Assembly: GCA_013365365.1 (NCBI GenBank)
Contig: JABVXU010000309.1
Span: 1 to 64,000, forward strand
Source of the DNA: Cruorifilaria tuberocauda
Lineage: Eukaryota; Nematoda; Chromadorea; Rhabditida; Onchocercidae
Reading direction: 5' to 3'
Length of the DNA: 64,000 bases
The notes beneath the pieces were generated by a model. That model had not been told where the DNA came from, did not search any database, and was given only the letters and a program-made list of their open reading frames with translations. The position numbers were made by a program, and so were the translations under genes. Positions 51,528 through 64,000 of the stretch are shown in pieces (positions within the stretch are counted from its first letter, which is position 1; the number at the start of each line of letters is the position of its first letter).

Positions 51528-53874
51528 ATGTTTCACAGTCAACGGATTGTACGCTTGTTTCTTGAAAAGGAAGAATCAGATGATAGATTGCTTGCCAATG
51601 ATCATTCCGAATGGTACTCTATTAACAGGTATGTTATCATATGAATAAGAGAACATCACGTTTGATAGACTTATAATCTTATTATAAATTCAGCAAAAAG
51701 GATTAGAAATATTCCATTTACTGTTGTTGATTTCAAGGACAGTCATAAGTTCCTATATGCTAAAAAAATTTCATCAATTCTACATGGATGAGGATGTCGA
51801 AACATTTCTAAACAATTCTCTTAAAATCAGTAATTCACTGTGTTTGCAGGTGTGCCTTTTTTTACTTTTGCTTTTGTTTACCTCTTTTATTTCATTCGAT
51901 TAATATTCGATGTCACTTGATCTTTATCCGTTGATAGAGAATAGAAAAATCGATTGCAATAGGGTTGTGAACGACGTTTTTGGTGAATATCATTGATGTC
52001 TCCCGAAAGGAAACGTCAGGAAAAAGCTTTATATGCCGAAAAAAATTGTATTCTAATAAATGGTGGGGAAAACGATAGTTTTTAAACAGTTTTATAGCAA
52101 TATTTTCTGCGATTTTCTGGAAAGGATTGATTTAATATCACTCCATTTACCTGTCTCACTATAGATTTGCTTTTCCATTTCTTCGTTTTCATGATTAGGT
52201 AATTATCTGGAGAATGTCATAAAGCCACGCCTATGTGGTGGAAACAAAAAACTCATCACAAATCACTGACGTTCGATTTCACTGAACGAATTGTCACTGA
52301 ATTTTTTCCAAAATTTTTTGTCATTATAAAATATGATTTATGAATTTGAGGTCTATTATACACTTGTCACTTCATTGTTATCAATGGTAATGACGAAAAC
52401 AAGTATTAATGGTGTCCTCAGTCGAGGTAGTATGCATCTTTTTTCCTTCAATCAATTGCAAGAATTTTTGGGCATTTCTGCTGAATGGATCTCTTACGAT
52501 AAAAAAGTAATGGTTTTCGTTGGATTTCATTTCTTTATTACTGCGCATCCAAATTTTATGCAGAATCTAACACCATCTCGAATATTTTCGATAGGATTCA
52601 TAATTTTTAAATTATAATTCTTAGCAGTAACTTCTATTTGAGGAGAAGAAGAAAATGTTTTTATTCAGCTTTTGGATTTGGGTGCTGGAGATGGTCAGAT
52701 AACTACAATAATGGCACGATTATATAGGACTGTTTCAGTTACGGAAGCTTCCAAGGTTAATTCAGTAATTCGATCGATGTTCGTTGGTTTAACTTATTTC
52801 AGAAATTGAGGAATATTCCTGGGGATATTTTGAATCAAATTTCTTCAATTAACCAGTAAGTCTCCGGTGAAAATTTCAACCTTTAGCTTGCTTCAAATAA
52901 TATCTTCAATACATATCTTAAATAAGCATATTGCGATGAGGAAAATATTGAATGTGATGTGTGAATGTACAAATTACGAAATCTGGAAATAGTTGATGAA
53001 CCTGAAAGCGGAGGAATTCGTGAAATTTGTGTTTTTAAGCATTTGAAGTTTTCTGTTTTTACTTTTTCAAATTATTAAAGATAATGGAATGGCGCTTGAA
53101 GCAACGCGGATTCAGAGTCGTTCCAATGGATATTTGGCAGCATTCCGAAACGTACCATTTGATTTCAGCACTTAATCTATTAGATCGTCATTACAATCCA
53201 TTTGTATTGCTAGCCCAATTACATGCGATTACTCTACGTTCGGGTTCTTTGCTGCTGTTGGCTGTTGTTTTACCTTTGCATCAGTATGTGGAATTTCATC
53301 CTACAAATCAGACAAATCGGCCAGGTATGTGTGTGAGATTCCTTCAAAAGTTTCTGTTTAATATGATTTCGAGATATTTTTGCAAAAAGGTCAGTATAAC
53401 TTGTTCATATTAGTGAATTCGCGTTACTTACTTTTAGATAAAGCAAATTATAAAATATAATGCTTATTATTTTGATTAATTAGGATTTTTTTAGATGTAA
53501 AAATTTCGATCAAGGGTAGAACGTTCGAAGAGCAGGCGGATTCATTAGTAACAGATATTTTAGAACCAGCAGGATTTGAGTTGCTCAAATGGGGAAAACT
53601 GCCTTATTTAAGCGAAGGAGATTTCAGAAAAGTAGGATCTTATTTAATTTTCGTTTTTAATTGAAGAGATTTAAAACATGAGATTTCCGAAGGATCATAA
53701 CTTTTTTCAGTTAAAATCAATGATATCTGAAGTCCATAATTACAAATATTGCAGCCATTTTACCACCTTGACGATGCCATATTTCTGTTAAAACCAGTAA
53801 ATATCAGTTCCACTAGGAATAGTTTCTCGAATGTTTCTTCAAACGATTCAGTGCCGAATCGCAATTTCAGTTAA
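51528..53874 (+). CDS. METTL9: METTL9 (DREV) protein histidine N-pi-methyltransferase
   Basis: Seven-beta-strand SAM-dependent enzyme that makes 1-methylhistidine in proteins with alternating-His motifs. Seven exons, all in phase: 51528-51628, 51738-51849, 52351-52506, 52669-52755, 53081-53324, 53495-53631, 53755-53874. The product has 318 residues, the same as human METTL9. Visible motifs: EWYSINR and TFLNNSL near the N terminus, TKTSINGVLSRGSMHLFS, SAM motif I LLDLGAGDGQITTIM (from residue 124), ALNLLDRHYNPFVLL, VVLPLHQYVEF, PAGFELLKWGKLPYLSEGD and the terminal YHLDDAIFLLKP. The N terminus lacks the clear signal peptide of vertebrate METTL9. A polyadenylation signal follows 33 bases after the stop. 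First of three co-oriented genes. Confidence 0.95.
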
Positions 53875-53906
53875 AGTTACTTATGCCGATTACAATTTTG
53901 ACTTTT

Positions 53907-53912
53907 AATAAA
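53907..53912 (+). terminator. Polyadenylation signal AATAAA for METTL9
   Basis: Canonical hexamer 33 bases past the METTL9 stop codon, followed by T-rich sequence. It implies a short 3' UTR, leaving about 480 bases before the next gene. The 54-codon-plus frame at 53972-54154 does not look coding. Confidence 0.55.
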
Positions 53913-54390
53913 TACTTTGTTTCTTCCATTTTCGTCAAAGATATGAAATTTATAAAGATTGACGTCTACAAATGATAATAAACGTGAACCTTGCGCTGAA
54001 AAAAGTTACCAATGCGTGCAATAAATATGCAATGCACTCAGCATCCTTATATAATTCAATTTATTTAAATTTCTCCTGCTCTAGACCGGTGAGTATTTTA
54101 CGGTTGGAGGATTATAATGCAGGTATTTATGACCTTGGTTTTTTTCTAAAGTGATTTATTTCTTCAAAAGTTATAGATAGAAGGCCGGCCTAGGTCAAGT
54201 AGGAAAACAGAGGAAGAAAAGTGGAGGTATATGCTTCACTTGTTCTAGATTTGCAAAATATTGTGGAAATTTTTTTGAAGTCAGCGTGATGAGAGCGATT
54301 CAAGCAATCTTAGCATTATGCTTAAATATGTTCTGTGGACTTTCGTGATGTCTGTATCTTCCAGAATCTAATTCATTGTATAATTTTAGA

Positions 54391-57300
54391 ATGACGGACT
54401 CGGACACAGAATCATTTCACAGTGCTGTTGGTAGCTTGTCGGATCGTGAGGACACGAACGACCGTGATATAAACTTAAAGGGTGGAGAACTTGACGAAGA
54501 GGGAGAGGTCGGAGCGGTTCAAAATAATAAATATGGGTTCAGTCGATCCACTGAGTTACCAAATAAATATTTTGATAATAAAGCTAGAGTGTTGGAAGAA
54601 TTATTTGTAAACCGGAAGGAGGAAATATTTCAAGATTCGTTATTTTCTGAGGGAATTTCAAAATGTGTATCTAATTTCAAAAAACAAAACCAGGGTTATG
54701 TGTCAGTGGATGAAGATCATTTTGGTCCAGAAGAGAGAATCAATTCGATCCAAGGATCAAAATTAGATGATGTCCCTTTTGAAAAGATGCTCCGTTCCCA
54801 AACATTGAAGCGGTCTGTTTCACAATGCAATGGGATGGATACTAAGAAAGTGTCAAAAAATAATGAATATGACGAAATTTCCCAAAAAAATGAGAAACTA
54901 TTTGAAATGAATAAATTTAAAAGTGAAGGAGTTGAAAAGTTTGGTATAGAGAATGGTAGAAACTCGGTAATTAAAAATAAGGATTCTAAACGGGAGCTTA
55001 TTTTGGGATTCACGGATAATAATAACGTGAATGATGCCATCATGGCAGAGAAAGTGGAACGTTCTGAGAGAAAAACCATTATTGGTCATGATGGGTGGGA
55101 TGATTGGGAATTGGGATATGCAGGAAAAAATGGAAACGGTAACAGAATCCGAAATGAAGACCAAGGATCGCCACTCATGTTGACATCGCATGCCGACGAA
55201 CAAAATCGAATTGTTGCTGATTCGAAATCAAAGGTTAGTATCTCAGTATTTCTGATTGAAACCTCTTGCAAAGTGCACATAGTTCCGATCTTCTGAAAAA
55301 AAGTGCATAGAGAAATATCTTAGTGATATCCATGCATTCTGTAGCCATATCAGAAACTCAGTTTAAATATGTTTTAGGCTGGATCGGAAACAAAAGTCAA
55401 GAAAAGCAGATCATTCTGGGATTGGACTGAATTCGGTGATATGGTCGCTGCTATTGGTCAGTAATGCTTGTATTATTTCAATGGTGATATTTATCATGTG
55501 ATAATATTTTACTAAATTTTTTCTTCATACGCTTTGAATTTTACTTTTTACTTCTGATTAAATATTGTATGCTTTTTAGGAGAAGGTTTAACAAACATAA
55601 CGAGCGTTGTCGAATCAGGACTTGGATTGCCGACACCAGAAGAATTAGTAAAAATTCAGTCTATAAAGAAGCCTGCAGATGATTGTAAGGCTATGAAAGT
55701 TAGCATTTCTTTGTTCCAGTTGTTCATTTTATATTTGTTGAATTTACTGTTATTATATTTACTGTATTTACTGTAATTTACTGTTATTATTCACTAATTG
55801 TTTCATCTTTTCAAATTCGATGCTCAAAATATGATTCTGCTGAATATGAAAATATGATTTTGCAGGAAAGGGACAAAGTAATTAGTTCTGGTATAAAATC
55901 ATACGGTAAGCTGTTCGCAGGTTTTGGAGCTAATGTTGTAACGGGTTCATTGGATGTACTTGAAGCACTTGGCAAGAAGACATTTGAAAAACTTACCGTA
56001 TCAGAACGGGTTTGCTATTATTTTAGTCATACAATGTCAGGCATAAGTGATAATGTGGATAAAAAAGGATAAAGTTTGTTAGCGTTTGCCTTTGGGTATG
56101 ATATGATATATAAATTACGATTTCTTACTTTGGAATATTTAAAAACTAGGGTTCTGAGAAAAGACGATTCATCTTCGAACCGGAAAAAGGTCAAAACTTG
56201 TCCGAAGTTTTACGAGAGTTGCGCGAAAGTCAATCAGACGAAGCAGCATTTGAAACTAATTGTGTTAAAAAACGCGAGCTTACATTTATTGATTTCTTCG
56301 AGAGATTTAGTGGTATGCTTCATCTGGAAGGTCTCGAAATGCTTTCAAAAAATTATTTAAGAAAAATCCCACCAGAAAGAAGAAGGTATTTTGTTGTTTT
56401 TTTGAAATTTTCTTATTTTTTTCATCCTGAAATCCTGAGTTTTAATGCATTGATTCATATATTCCATTGGAAAGTTTCATTTTGTACTCGAAAGAATAGA
56501 TGAAGCATTTATCGGCCGAGGAATCACTAAGAGTGGAGACCACATAAAAAGAGGTGGTATCGAGTTATTCGACTCTTTGTTTTTCTTAAATTTCAACACT
56601 TCGCTATTCAGATTATTTCATTTTTCCAGCGAAGTAAATGAAATTTTCGCAGAAGATTTGGCAAATACTTTGGAACAGTATCAAGACAATCAACAGGAAA
56701 ATTTTCTGCATAATTTCAAAGAAATATTATCAACCATCCCCCTGCCTTACGAGGTAAGGCTGATTTTCATTTGTTTTGTATCATTATTAAGCGTCCTAAA
56801 GTCATGTTGCATCTTATTGCATATTTTTTATTTTCATAATGTAAGATTCATTATATGCAATTATTTTTTCAGAATTCGGGTTTGATGGATTCTTATATGC
56901 GATGCCAAGAACGTTTGGAAAGGCCATCTGGTTCTAACGATGAAATTTTCGAACTTTTTTTAGGTATTTTTCTTTTTTGGTTTAAAATTAAAATTTAAAA
57001 CTGAAAACAATTTTGGATTTACGCTTACATTGTGTTGACTTATTTCCAAAAGTCATACTATCATCTGCAGAATGTTTGGCTGATTTTACCGCTCAAAGTG
57101 TGCAGTCAATTCATATATTGGGACAGTTGCTGTTAATTACGGCTACCACTGTGAAGCAGGAACCATTTTCTGAATTCCATAGCCTAATCGGCCGACAAAT
57201 TTCATTTTTCAGTAATCAGTTTGCTCAGCATATCAATGTGATTGGTATACCTTCTGAAGAAGTTTGTTTCCTTAGTATTAGTATATATATATATATATAT

Positions 57301-57727
57301 ATAGATAAGTATGTTCAAAAGTTTATAACTTAGTATTTCTACATATTTATGTATATTTATATATTTGTGCGTCTATTAATTCATGTTTGATACATACTTT
57401 TGTATGCGTCGATTTGTTTGTTATTCGGTTTACATTAAGTTATTTGTTTACATCAAAATTGAGACTGAGAAACTGAGCAATTTTAGATTTTCATACTGCA
57501 CATTGCCAAACGGAGGAATGTTATTCATATGTTCTGATTTGAACTAAGTGTAGTCAACCGGTTAACTTGAACTAAAATTTAATGCATATAAAGTTGCTTT
57601 CATGTAATATTAACTTTATTTCTTGCAGATAGAAGAACTAGTCACGGAGGTATTTCTTGCAGCTGGAGACTCATTCTCATATGTGCAGCAGTCGTTTCGT
57701 CTTCTGCGACCATTATTTATTTTGTGA
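54391..57727 (+). CDS. FAM114A: FAM114A family protein (NOXP20-like)
   Basis: Cytosolic/Golgi-associated family of poorly defined role; vertebrate FAM114A1/2 bind small GTPases of the RAB2 type in traffic screens. Exon 1 (54391-55233) encodes an acidic, disordered N-terminal half ending in a Trp motif, HDGWDDWELGYA. Later exons: SFWDWTEFGDMVAAI (about 55379-55456), GLTNITSVVESGLGLPTPEE (from 55580), SYGKLFAGFGANVVTGSLDV...LEALGKKTFE (55865-56008), LSEVLRELRES, FSGMLHLEGLEMLS, and the last exon IEELVTEVFLAAGDSFSYVQ near 57629-57727. These follow human FAM114A1 in order (SAVQSTGKSVISGGLDALEF, LSHLEALEMLS, AVFLEASNSASYIQ). The ATG lies one base after an acceptor-like TTTTAG (54388-54389), so trans-splicing likely sets this start. 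AATAAA follows 45 bases after the stop. An antisense frame at 54717-55079 is a shadow. Confidence 0.9.
57282..57303. repeat. TA dinucleotide microsatellite in a FAM114A intron
   Basis: Eleven TA units directly after the exon ending IGIPSEE. Confidence 0.85.
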
Positions 57728-57771
57728 TCGTATTTTCTCATTTATACATGTAGCTTGTCGGTTTTGAACGG

Positions 57772-57777
57772 AATAAA
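57772..57777 (+). terminator. Polyadenylation signal AATAAA for FAM114A
   Basis: Canonical hexamer 45 bases past the FAM114A stop codon. Between here and 58232 lie only non-coding AT-rich sequence and a microsatellite. Confidence 0.5.
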
Positions 57778-58051
57778 TTATTCAAATTCATTGTTTGGAA
57801 GCAAAAAGATTTTAAAATCTCATGCTATACATAACCATTTAGGAATCACTAAGGATAAAGTATTTTTCCCAATTTGTTCACAGCCAGCTTTTCTTAATTT
57901 TAATCATTATCCCGCTTTTATTAAAGTGTTCAGTTTCGCTTTACATAGAGGTAAAGAAAATAAAGAGATTTAGAGATTTGTTTTCCACTACTGAATCTTC
58001 AGTTTTTTTTGGGAGCTTTTTTTCTGAATTCTATGCAATAAGTATACGATT

Positions 58052-58074
58052 TATATATATATATATATATATAT
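58052..58074. repeat. TA dinucleotide microsatellite upstream of PLA2G6
   Basis: Eleven to twelve TA units about 160 bases before the PLA2G6 start, followed by further degenerate TATATA runs to about 58120. Confidence 0.85.
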
Positions 58075-58231
58075 GCATATGTTTTATATATCTATAAATA
58101 TATAAAAATTTTATATATATAGAAGATTGTTAGCAAATCAGAGAGTTATAAAATAGAAATCTAAGAATGTGTTTCATTACTAATTATCATTCCGTTTGAG
58201 ATTGGTTGTTAGTGAGATTTGCGATTTAAAT

Positions 58232-61200
58232 ATGAAAAAACTTTTGAAGCGTCATACTATGTTCGGTATCCTGAAAAAGGTTCGAGATGTGGCAATGGTA
58301 CAAAATTTCGATGCGGTAGTGAGTGCAGGTGGCCGAGCTGTTAAGACTGTCCTTTCGTCAAAACCGGATAAGGTTCCATGCTTCAAAATATCTGCTAAAT
58401 TGATTCAATGATCACATATATTGGATGTGAAAATATTAGATCACTATTGAAAGTTATCGTGCTGAACTACCAAACAAGTTTCGGCAATTGTGCGAAGTGT
58501 CGAAGTTTTTTTGCAGCCACTATGTAAACAATCGCAAAAGTGGTAATAAAGTGAACGAAATTCTTCTGATCTAAGATCATAATATATTGTATTGTTTCGT
58601 TAATTGATCTAATTGAACCGCGATTATCCTTTTCAGGTAGAGATCATAAATGCTTCGAAGTTAAGAACTTTCAAGAAATGTGATGATTCGTATACGTTTG
58701 CATTATATACAGATAAACCAGAAAATGGAACTTACTATATTGTATATGTTCCGAGAACGTTAAAGATTTGGCGTACGCGGGATCGGGATGAAGCAGAATT
58801 GTTAAGGGATCAGTTGAACAGTATGAAACCGTTTGTTAATATTTTGGGTAATATTTCTGAAAATATCTTCAGTAAGAGTATAAAATAGTGAATGTTTCCT
58901 TCGTACACTCTCTGAGATCAAATTATATTTTGTCGTTTTTTCTAAACTTCGATTAATCGGTACGACAAGTTTTTCACTAGTACGAAAATATATAACTGCT
59001 AGTAATTTTCTGTCTTCCACAAGATAACTTTTCATATGCAGTAATCTGTTTTTCAGAGAAAATAAATTCAAAATTATTTGAGTATGAACTGGAACAGTTG
59101 AGAGATTCGGTGATCAAGCATCCTAATTTTAATGGTATACATCATGCAGCTGCTTGTAACTTTCCAAAAGTTATCATTGGTTTGTGCAAGGATCGTCCAA
59201 AGTTCGTAAAGTTTGATCCAGAAAAATCGCTCTAAAGCGCTATGTTCATTTATAGTAACTCTGCAGAAATAAGAATCAGAAAATCAAAAATTTGCTGTGA
59301 ACAATAACTATTGCAGTGTTTTAAAATTAAGCCATAGATAATGTCATTAGAAATATCTTGACAATTTTGAAAAGATTTTTAATTTACTAAATAATTGTGA
59401 TATCAACAATACCATTATATCAGAAATAATCAATTAATAGCAATGCTAATTTGCGGAAAATTCTTTTGTTTGTTCGATAGCGCTACATATCTGTGGTGAA
59501 AATCATTTTTTAGAATTAATGAAAAAAGATTTACTTAGATTCCTCAGCATGAACTGTTTATTTGCAGTGTAGTTAATGAAGAATCCATTGATGGTTATTA
59601 TCCGTTGCACATAGCAGTGGAGAATAATGCTAGAGAAGCTATCCAAGTCCTTTTGAATTTGGGTTCTGACACTGCGAAACAGGATTGTCATTCCAAGACT
59701 GCCGTGCATTATGGTGCTGAAAATGATCCGGAAATATTGAAGGTATGGTGGTTAATAGTAATCTTTTTTTTACTGTTCCTATGCATAATCTGCCGCAGAA
59801 GTCGAAAATATATATTCACTCTCTCTAAAATACAATTAGTCTCTTCTATCATCATAAAGCAATAATAGTATTTTTCATTATCTTCAGTTATTGTCCAGAG
59901 CTCACGATTTTTTGGATGCCATTGATATAATTGATAAAGATGGCTTATCACCACTTTGTCTTGCTATTCGCTCAGCTAAAGAAAAATGCGTGGAACTCCT
60001 GTTGGATGCAGATTGTTCAACTGGTCCTTTCCCAGGTGGTTCTTTGGCTGCTATGGTTTCCGTAGCTTCTTCATCACCCAATTTACCAAGGTATTAAAAA
60101 AAGTTATTTTAATTCTTCTCTCTTTTTTCTTTTCATTGGATTTTCTTATATTCGGCTGAATTTCAGTCCAACAACGACGTTAGAAAAATTAATGGTTTTT
60201 TTAAAGGATCGTCGACTTATTATTGGTGCGAGATCCACAATTATTGGTCGAAGAAGTCGGTAATTCATCCACTATACTTCATAAGAAATTGGAACTGAAG
60301 GTAAGTTTGGTCGTGCCTGTTTTATATTTGGTGTAGCATTTCATTAAAACATGCCGGTTAAATTACATGTTGGCTTACTATTTGAACAGAACTATTTGAA
60401 GTTGATCTCTATGTTTTGAATTGAAGAAGTATCAGATCTTCATATCAATTGATTAAAATTCATGAAAAAGAATCCCATGAGAAAAAGATATAAAATGTAT
60501 TCATAATGAAAAAAGTATGATTTAACTTAATCTTTTATCTCTCAAAAGGAAATATATTTCAGTTACTGTACCATATTCTGGGAGATCTTGGCGATGTTGT
60601 CAATATAAATGTTCGGAATGGTTCGAATCAAACACCACTACATTGTGCTGTAACCCGAAATGATTTGTCACAAAGTTTTGCACTTTTAACATACAACGCT
60701 GATGTTAATATTGCAAATTATGAAGGTGACACTCCGTTACATATATCTGTTAAGGTATATTTCACTTTCAGTAAACTAAGAATAAATACAGTCGAAAATC
60801 ATGTTTTTCTAGAATAGATAAAGAATCAGTTATTCCAAAATTATTTCTTTATCAACTTATGTTTAAGATTACTGAATTACTGATTGTTCATTGGACAGAT
60901 AATTCCTCTACAACACATCATATTTCAGAATTATTTGAAATTTTTGGACTTTTTTGTGTTTTTGAAATGCTGTCTTGCTACTGTTATCAATATTTGAGAG
61001 AATGCGGAAGTATTGTGAGGATAAATCGGAGGTGACGCAGCTGTTTTTTAGAATGAAAATGTTGACCTGGTGAAGTTATTGTTATGCTTCGGTGCATCAG
61101 TACAATTAAAGAATAATAGTGGAGAAACAGCATTAAATGTTGGAAATAGGTAAGTTTGTATAGATTTTCTGGAAATCTGTATTAACAAATCGTATTTGTA

Positions 61201-64000
61201 AACATTTTTGAAGAATGGATATAAACAAAATAATTGTTTTTTAACTCTAATATTGGAAGTTTATGCCACCTTTTTCAACTTTTAAATTCAGTTATAATCT
61301 TATTTTAATTGTTTCTAAGTGAGTAAGTTTTGCCAACCAACGCTTTTTTACAGTGAGAATGTCTTTGAGGATTTTATACAAAAATTGAAGAATGCTTCGT
61401 TGATAACAGCAAATTTATATTTGAAAAATTAATACAAATTCAGCACAGAAATTATGGAATGCCTGAAGCTCTTCACCCGTTCACCTTTAATTATTGAACC
61501 AGTTTTAGATAACGGTACGTTTTATTGGAAAGCAGATTTTGGCAATCAGTTTAATTTTTCCCAACAATTTTTTTTTCAAAGCCTTCACAAATTATTTCGA
61601 TTTTTGTTTAAATATTAAATTCAGATGTTGCATTATTTTTTAGTATTCTGCAGCTGAATTTTTTCATTTCTCAGCTTTTGATGATTATTTTATCACAAGT
61701 AAATTTCAGTCTTGTCTGACCTTATGCAAGAGAGAGCATTAGAGGAACGGTATCAAATGACACTTGAACAAAGACAACGATTGATCAATGTAATAAGCTT
61801 CGATGGCGGTGGAATAAGAGGCTTAATACTTTTGCAGGTATCTATCAAAGCATTCTTTTTACTATGAAGTATGCTAGTTTGTTAACTGTTGGCATTTAGA
61901 CCACGAAGTAATGGAAAAAATGAACAGATGCTAAATATGCTATACTTCATTTCATATTAATCATATTCTCTTCTAAAATACTGAAGAAATGTTTTCTGTA
62001 ACTGTATTGAAGGTTGAGTGATCAAGCAGTAATATCTGTCATATTAAAATTTAGACAAACTGAAATTGTCACAATATGTATTAAACTGTACACAGGTATT
62101 GAATAAGGAACCAAATAAATCAAATAGTTAAATACAGCAAATAAACAACTAACCTTTCTCTTTATCTTTCCGTCAAATGCTTTTGCAATCACATTTCCTG
62201 TTGATAAAGTAATTTTATTTCAGACGTTGATGCATATTGAGAAATTGTTGGGTCATTCTGTTATAGATCACTTTCAATGGTTATGTGGAACTAGTACAGG
62301 AGCAGTAATCGCTTTGGGGCTAGCAAAAGGTTTATTAATTTCATGTCCATCATTTTTGACATTTATATTAGCCATAAAAAAATTTTTGCTCAATTTGTAT
62401 AAACATCCATATTTCAGATAACGCCATATGATTTTCTTCCTTCCTTTTTCGTTTACCTCTCCTTCCTTCAAAAAAAAAAGCAAAAACCTTTTGCAGGGTT
62501 CTCATTGAAACATTGTCAAAATCTATATCTACGCATGAAAGATGAACTATTTGTTGGTCAGCGACCATATTCAGCAAAAGTAATCGAGAGTTTTCTCCGC
62601 GAAATTTTGGGAGAGAACACAACGATGGCACAGTTAAGGTCTAAAAGGTGCGTTCATGTATCATTTTTAGGAAATAATCTTTTCTGGATCTATTTTTTTG
62701 ATTTTCAATTGTGTTTATGATCGCCAGTTATAACCAATCAATTTTTACTTTTCATTTCATTCTGTATTGTCTTATAATTTCCGGAGTCAGTCTGTCCATC
62801 TTGCAAATGACTAAATTCCGTCTGTAGTAGAAAATGACAATGTGACTCGTTATAAAAGTCGACTCATTTGTTGAAGAAAGTTTCTGACAATAAACAATTA
62901 TGCCGAATTTTATATAGGATTATCTGCCAAATGATATCTTTGTAATCAGTTGGTTTACGTTTTGAATGCAGCATTAAGATATTTCGATGTAGAAAATATT
63001 TAATTACGTGTTCTATAGTTTTCTGGTCAAGTACATCAAAGAAATAAATAACTGTGCCCGAAGAAAATGTTCTCTCTATTTTTAGAGTCATTGTAACGGC
63101 TTCATGCGTACGAAAAAACCCACCACTGTTGAAACTCTTTCGTAATTATACTTTACCGGTTAGCAAGGCTGAAAACAAAGCCTTGGGATTTGATGATCCT
63201 TGTGAGAACTTAGTATGGAAGTGTGCGCGATATTCTACGTAAGTTGATTCATTATATGACGCTTCATTACTTCAATTTATTTATTAAAAAGCAAGCCCCA
63301 TAAATTTCTCTCTGCTAGGAATTGTCTTGTTCAGTATCTTAACCCTTTAGTTATCAATGCTGTTGTTGATTACTATACATTATGAGAGTTACTAGTAAAA
63401 TTTGCTCGATAAACTTGAACATTAGCCGCTCTAGCTACGTACTTTTAATGACACTTCAAACTTTGAATAGAAGACATATGGAAGGAAAGATTCTGCATAC
63501 GTTTACATAGATTTTGGTGACGTTAGTATCAACATAATATGTCGATTTGGATTATAACATATTTTAATATATATAATTTTATATACAATAATGGACATGT
63601 TCGTTGCTGTATCTTAATCATCTATCAAGTGAAATGAACGGTGCAGAGAGGAATGGAATCAGATAAATGTTGGTTTGGAAAGTGTAACTGGTTATTGATT
63701 ATATTTTGTAGCGCTGCTCCCACGTTCTTCACACCGAAAGATAATTTTGTTGATGGCGGATTAATGTCAAATAATCCAACGCTTGATCTTTTGTCAGACA
63801 TACATATTTATAATGCTGCATGTATTAAAGCGGCAAGTTATTTGTTGAGTTTTTTAGTATCAGAAAAAGGCATGATATTTATTTTCGTCATTTCATTACT
63901 TAATTGCTATCATCTAAACAAGGAATATTGAGGGAGGAAAATTATAAATCTTTTTTTCGGATAATTAATAGAAATTAAAATACATCACTACGAGCCACTT
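58232..64000 (+). CDS. PLA2G6: PLA2G6-type calcium-independent phospholipase A2 beta (3' end missing)
   Basis: Hydrolyses the sn-2 acyl chain of phospholipids; acts in membrane remodelling and mitochondrial lipid care. Exons 1 and 2 (58232-58372, 58637 to about 58846) join in phase and carry the family N-terminal region. About six or seven ankyrin repeats follow across 59.1-61.2 kb (GYYPLHIAVENNAREAIQVL, GLSPLCLAIRSAKEK, NQTPLHCAVTRND, GDTPLHISVK, LVKLLLCFGASV). The patatin domain begins near 61.79 kb: nucleotide-like loop FDGGGIRGLILLQ (human has DGGGVKG), lipase elbow GTSTG with the catalytic Ser (62.29 kb), LYLRMKDELFVGQRPY, then AAPTFFTPKDNF and catalytic DGG in VDGGLMSNNPTLD (63.75 kb). 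Ser-Asp dyad complete, so likely active. The calmodulin-binding C-terminal part lies beyond the window. First ATG of the frame chosen; a second at 58262 is possible. Confidence 0.93.

Noticed and set aside
54717..55203. Antisense frames opposite FAM114A exon 1
   Set aside because: Shadows of a long plus-strand coding exon; Phe/Ser-rich with no recognisable domain.
57755..57973. 72-codon frame after FAM114A
   Set aside because: Starts with TTG, contains the AATAAA signal and lies in the 3' flank; no domain.
1..64000. Transposons, CRISPR arrays, rRNA or bacterial-type operons
   Set aside because: None seen: no transposase or reverse-transcriptase motifs, no spaced direct repeats; only short microsatellites and one small duplicate.

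Overview
This is a eukaryotic window of AT-rich DNA, almost certainly from a nematode and most plausibly a parasitic clade III (filarial-type) worm. The genes are cut into many short exons with introns of about 50-900 bases. Acceptors are the TTTCAG/TTTTAG type, donors are GTAAGT/GTTAGT/GTATGT, and several start codons lie 1-25 bases downstream of an acceptor-like AG, as expected for spliced-leader trans-splicing. All family assignments come from reading translated exons against proteins I know; no search was run. The species call is inference.

Layout, left to right. (1) 287-661, minus: three phase-compatible exons of an unidentified gene that runs off the left edge. (2) 700-9075, minus: Integrator subunit 2. 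(3) 9494-11051, plus: a CtIP/Sae2/COM-1 DNA-end-resection factor, head to head with INTS2. (4) 12267-13857, plus: prefoldin subunit 6. (5) 15128-18872, minus: an unrecognised single-pass membrane protein with a signal peptide, a cysteine-rich ectodomain and a long charged tail. (6) 20099-36548, plus: Integrator subunit 1, about 39 exons over 16 kb. (7) 36727-37836, minus: TIMM29 homologue. (8) 39042-41267, minus: MPDU1, a PQ-loop protein. (9) 42254-50209, minus: TBC1D24/Skywalker-type TBC plus TLDc protein with a long N-terminal extension. (10) 51528-53874, plus: METTL9 histidine methyltransferase. (11) 54391-57727, plus: FAM114A family. (12) 58232 to the right edge, plus: PLA2G6-type calcium-independent phospholipase A2, truncated by the window.

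Nearly all genes are conserved animal housekeeping genes: snRNA 3'-end processing (INTS1, INTS2), DNA repair, tubulin/actin folding, mitochondrial import, dolichol-sugar use, vesicle traffic, protein histidine methylation and lipid remodelling. They do not form one pathway. The notable link is two Integrator subunits within 11 kb of each other. No mobile element, CRISPR, tRNA or rRNA gene was seen.

The least explained parts are the membrane protein at 15-19 kb with a duplicated piece of its first coding exon 650 bases upstream, the very tight junction between INTS2 and the gene after it, and the N-terminal half of the TBC1D24-like gene. I found no convincing new multi-gene system. Exon limits are from splice-site reading and phase checks; those marked approximate could move by several codons.
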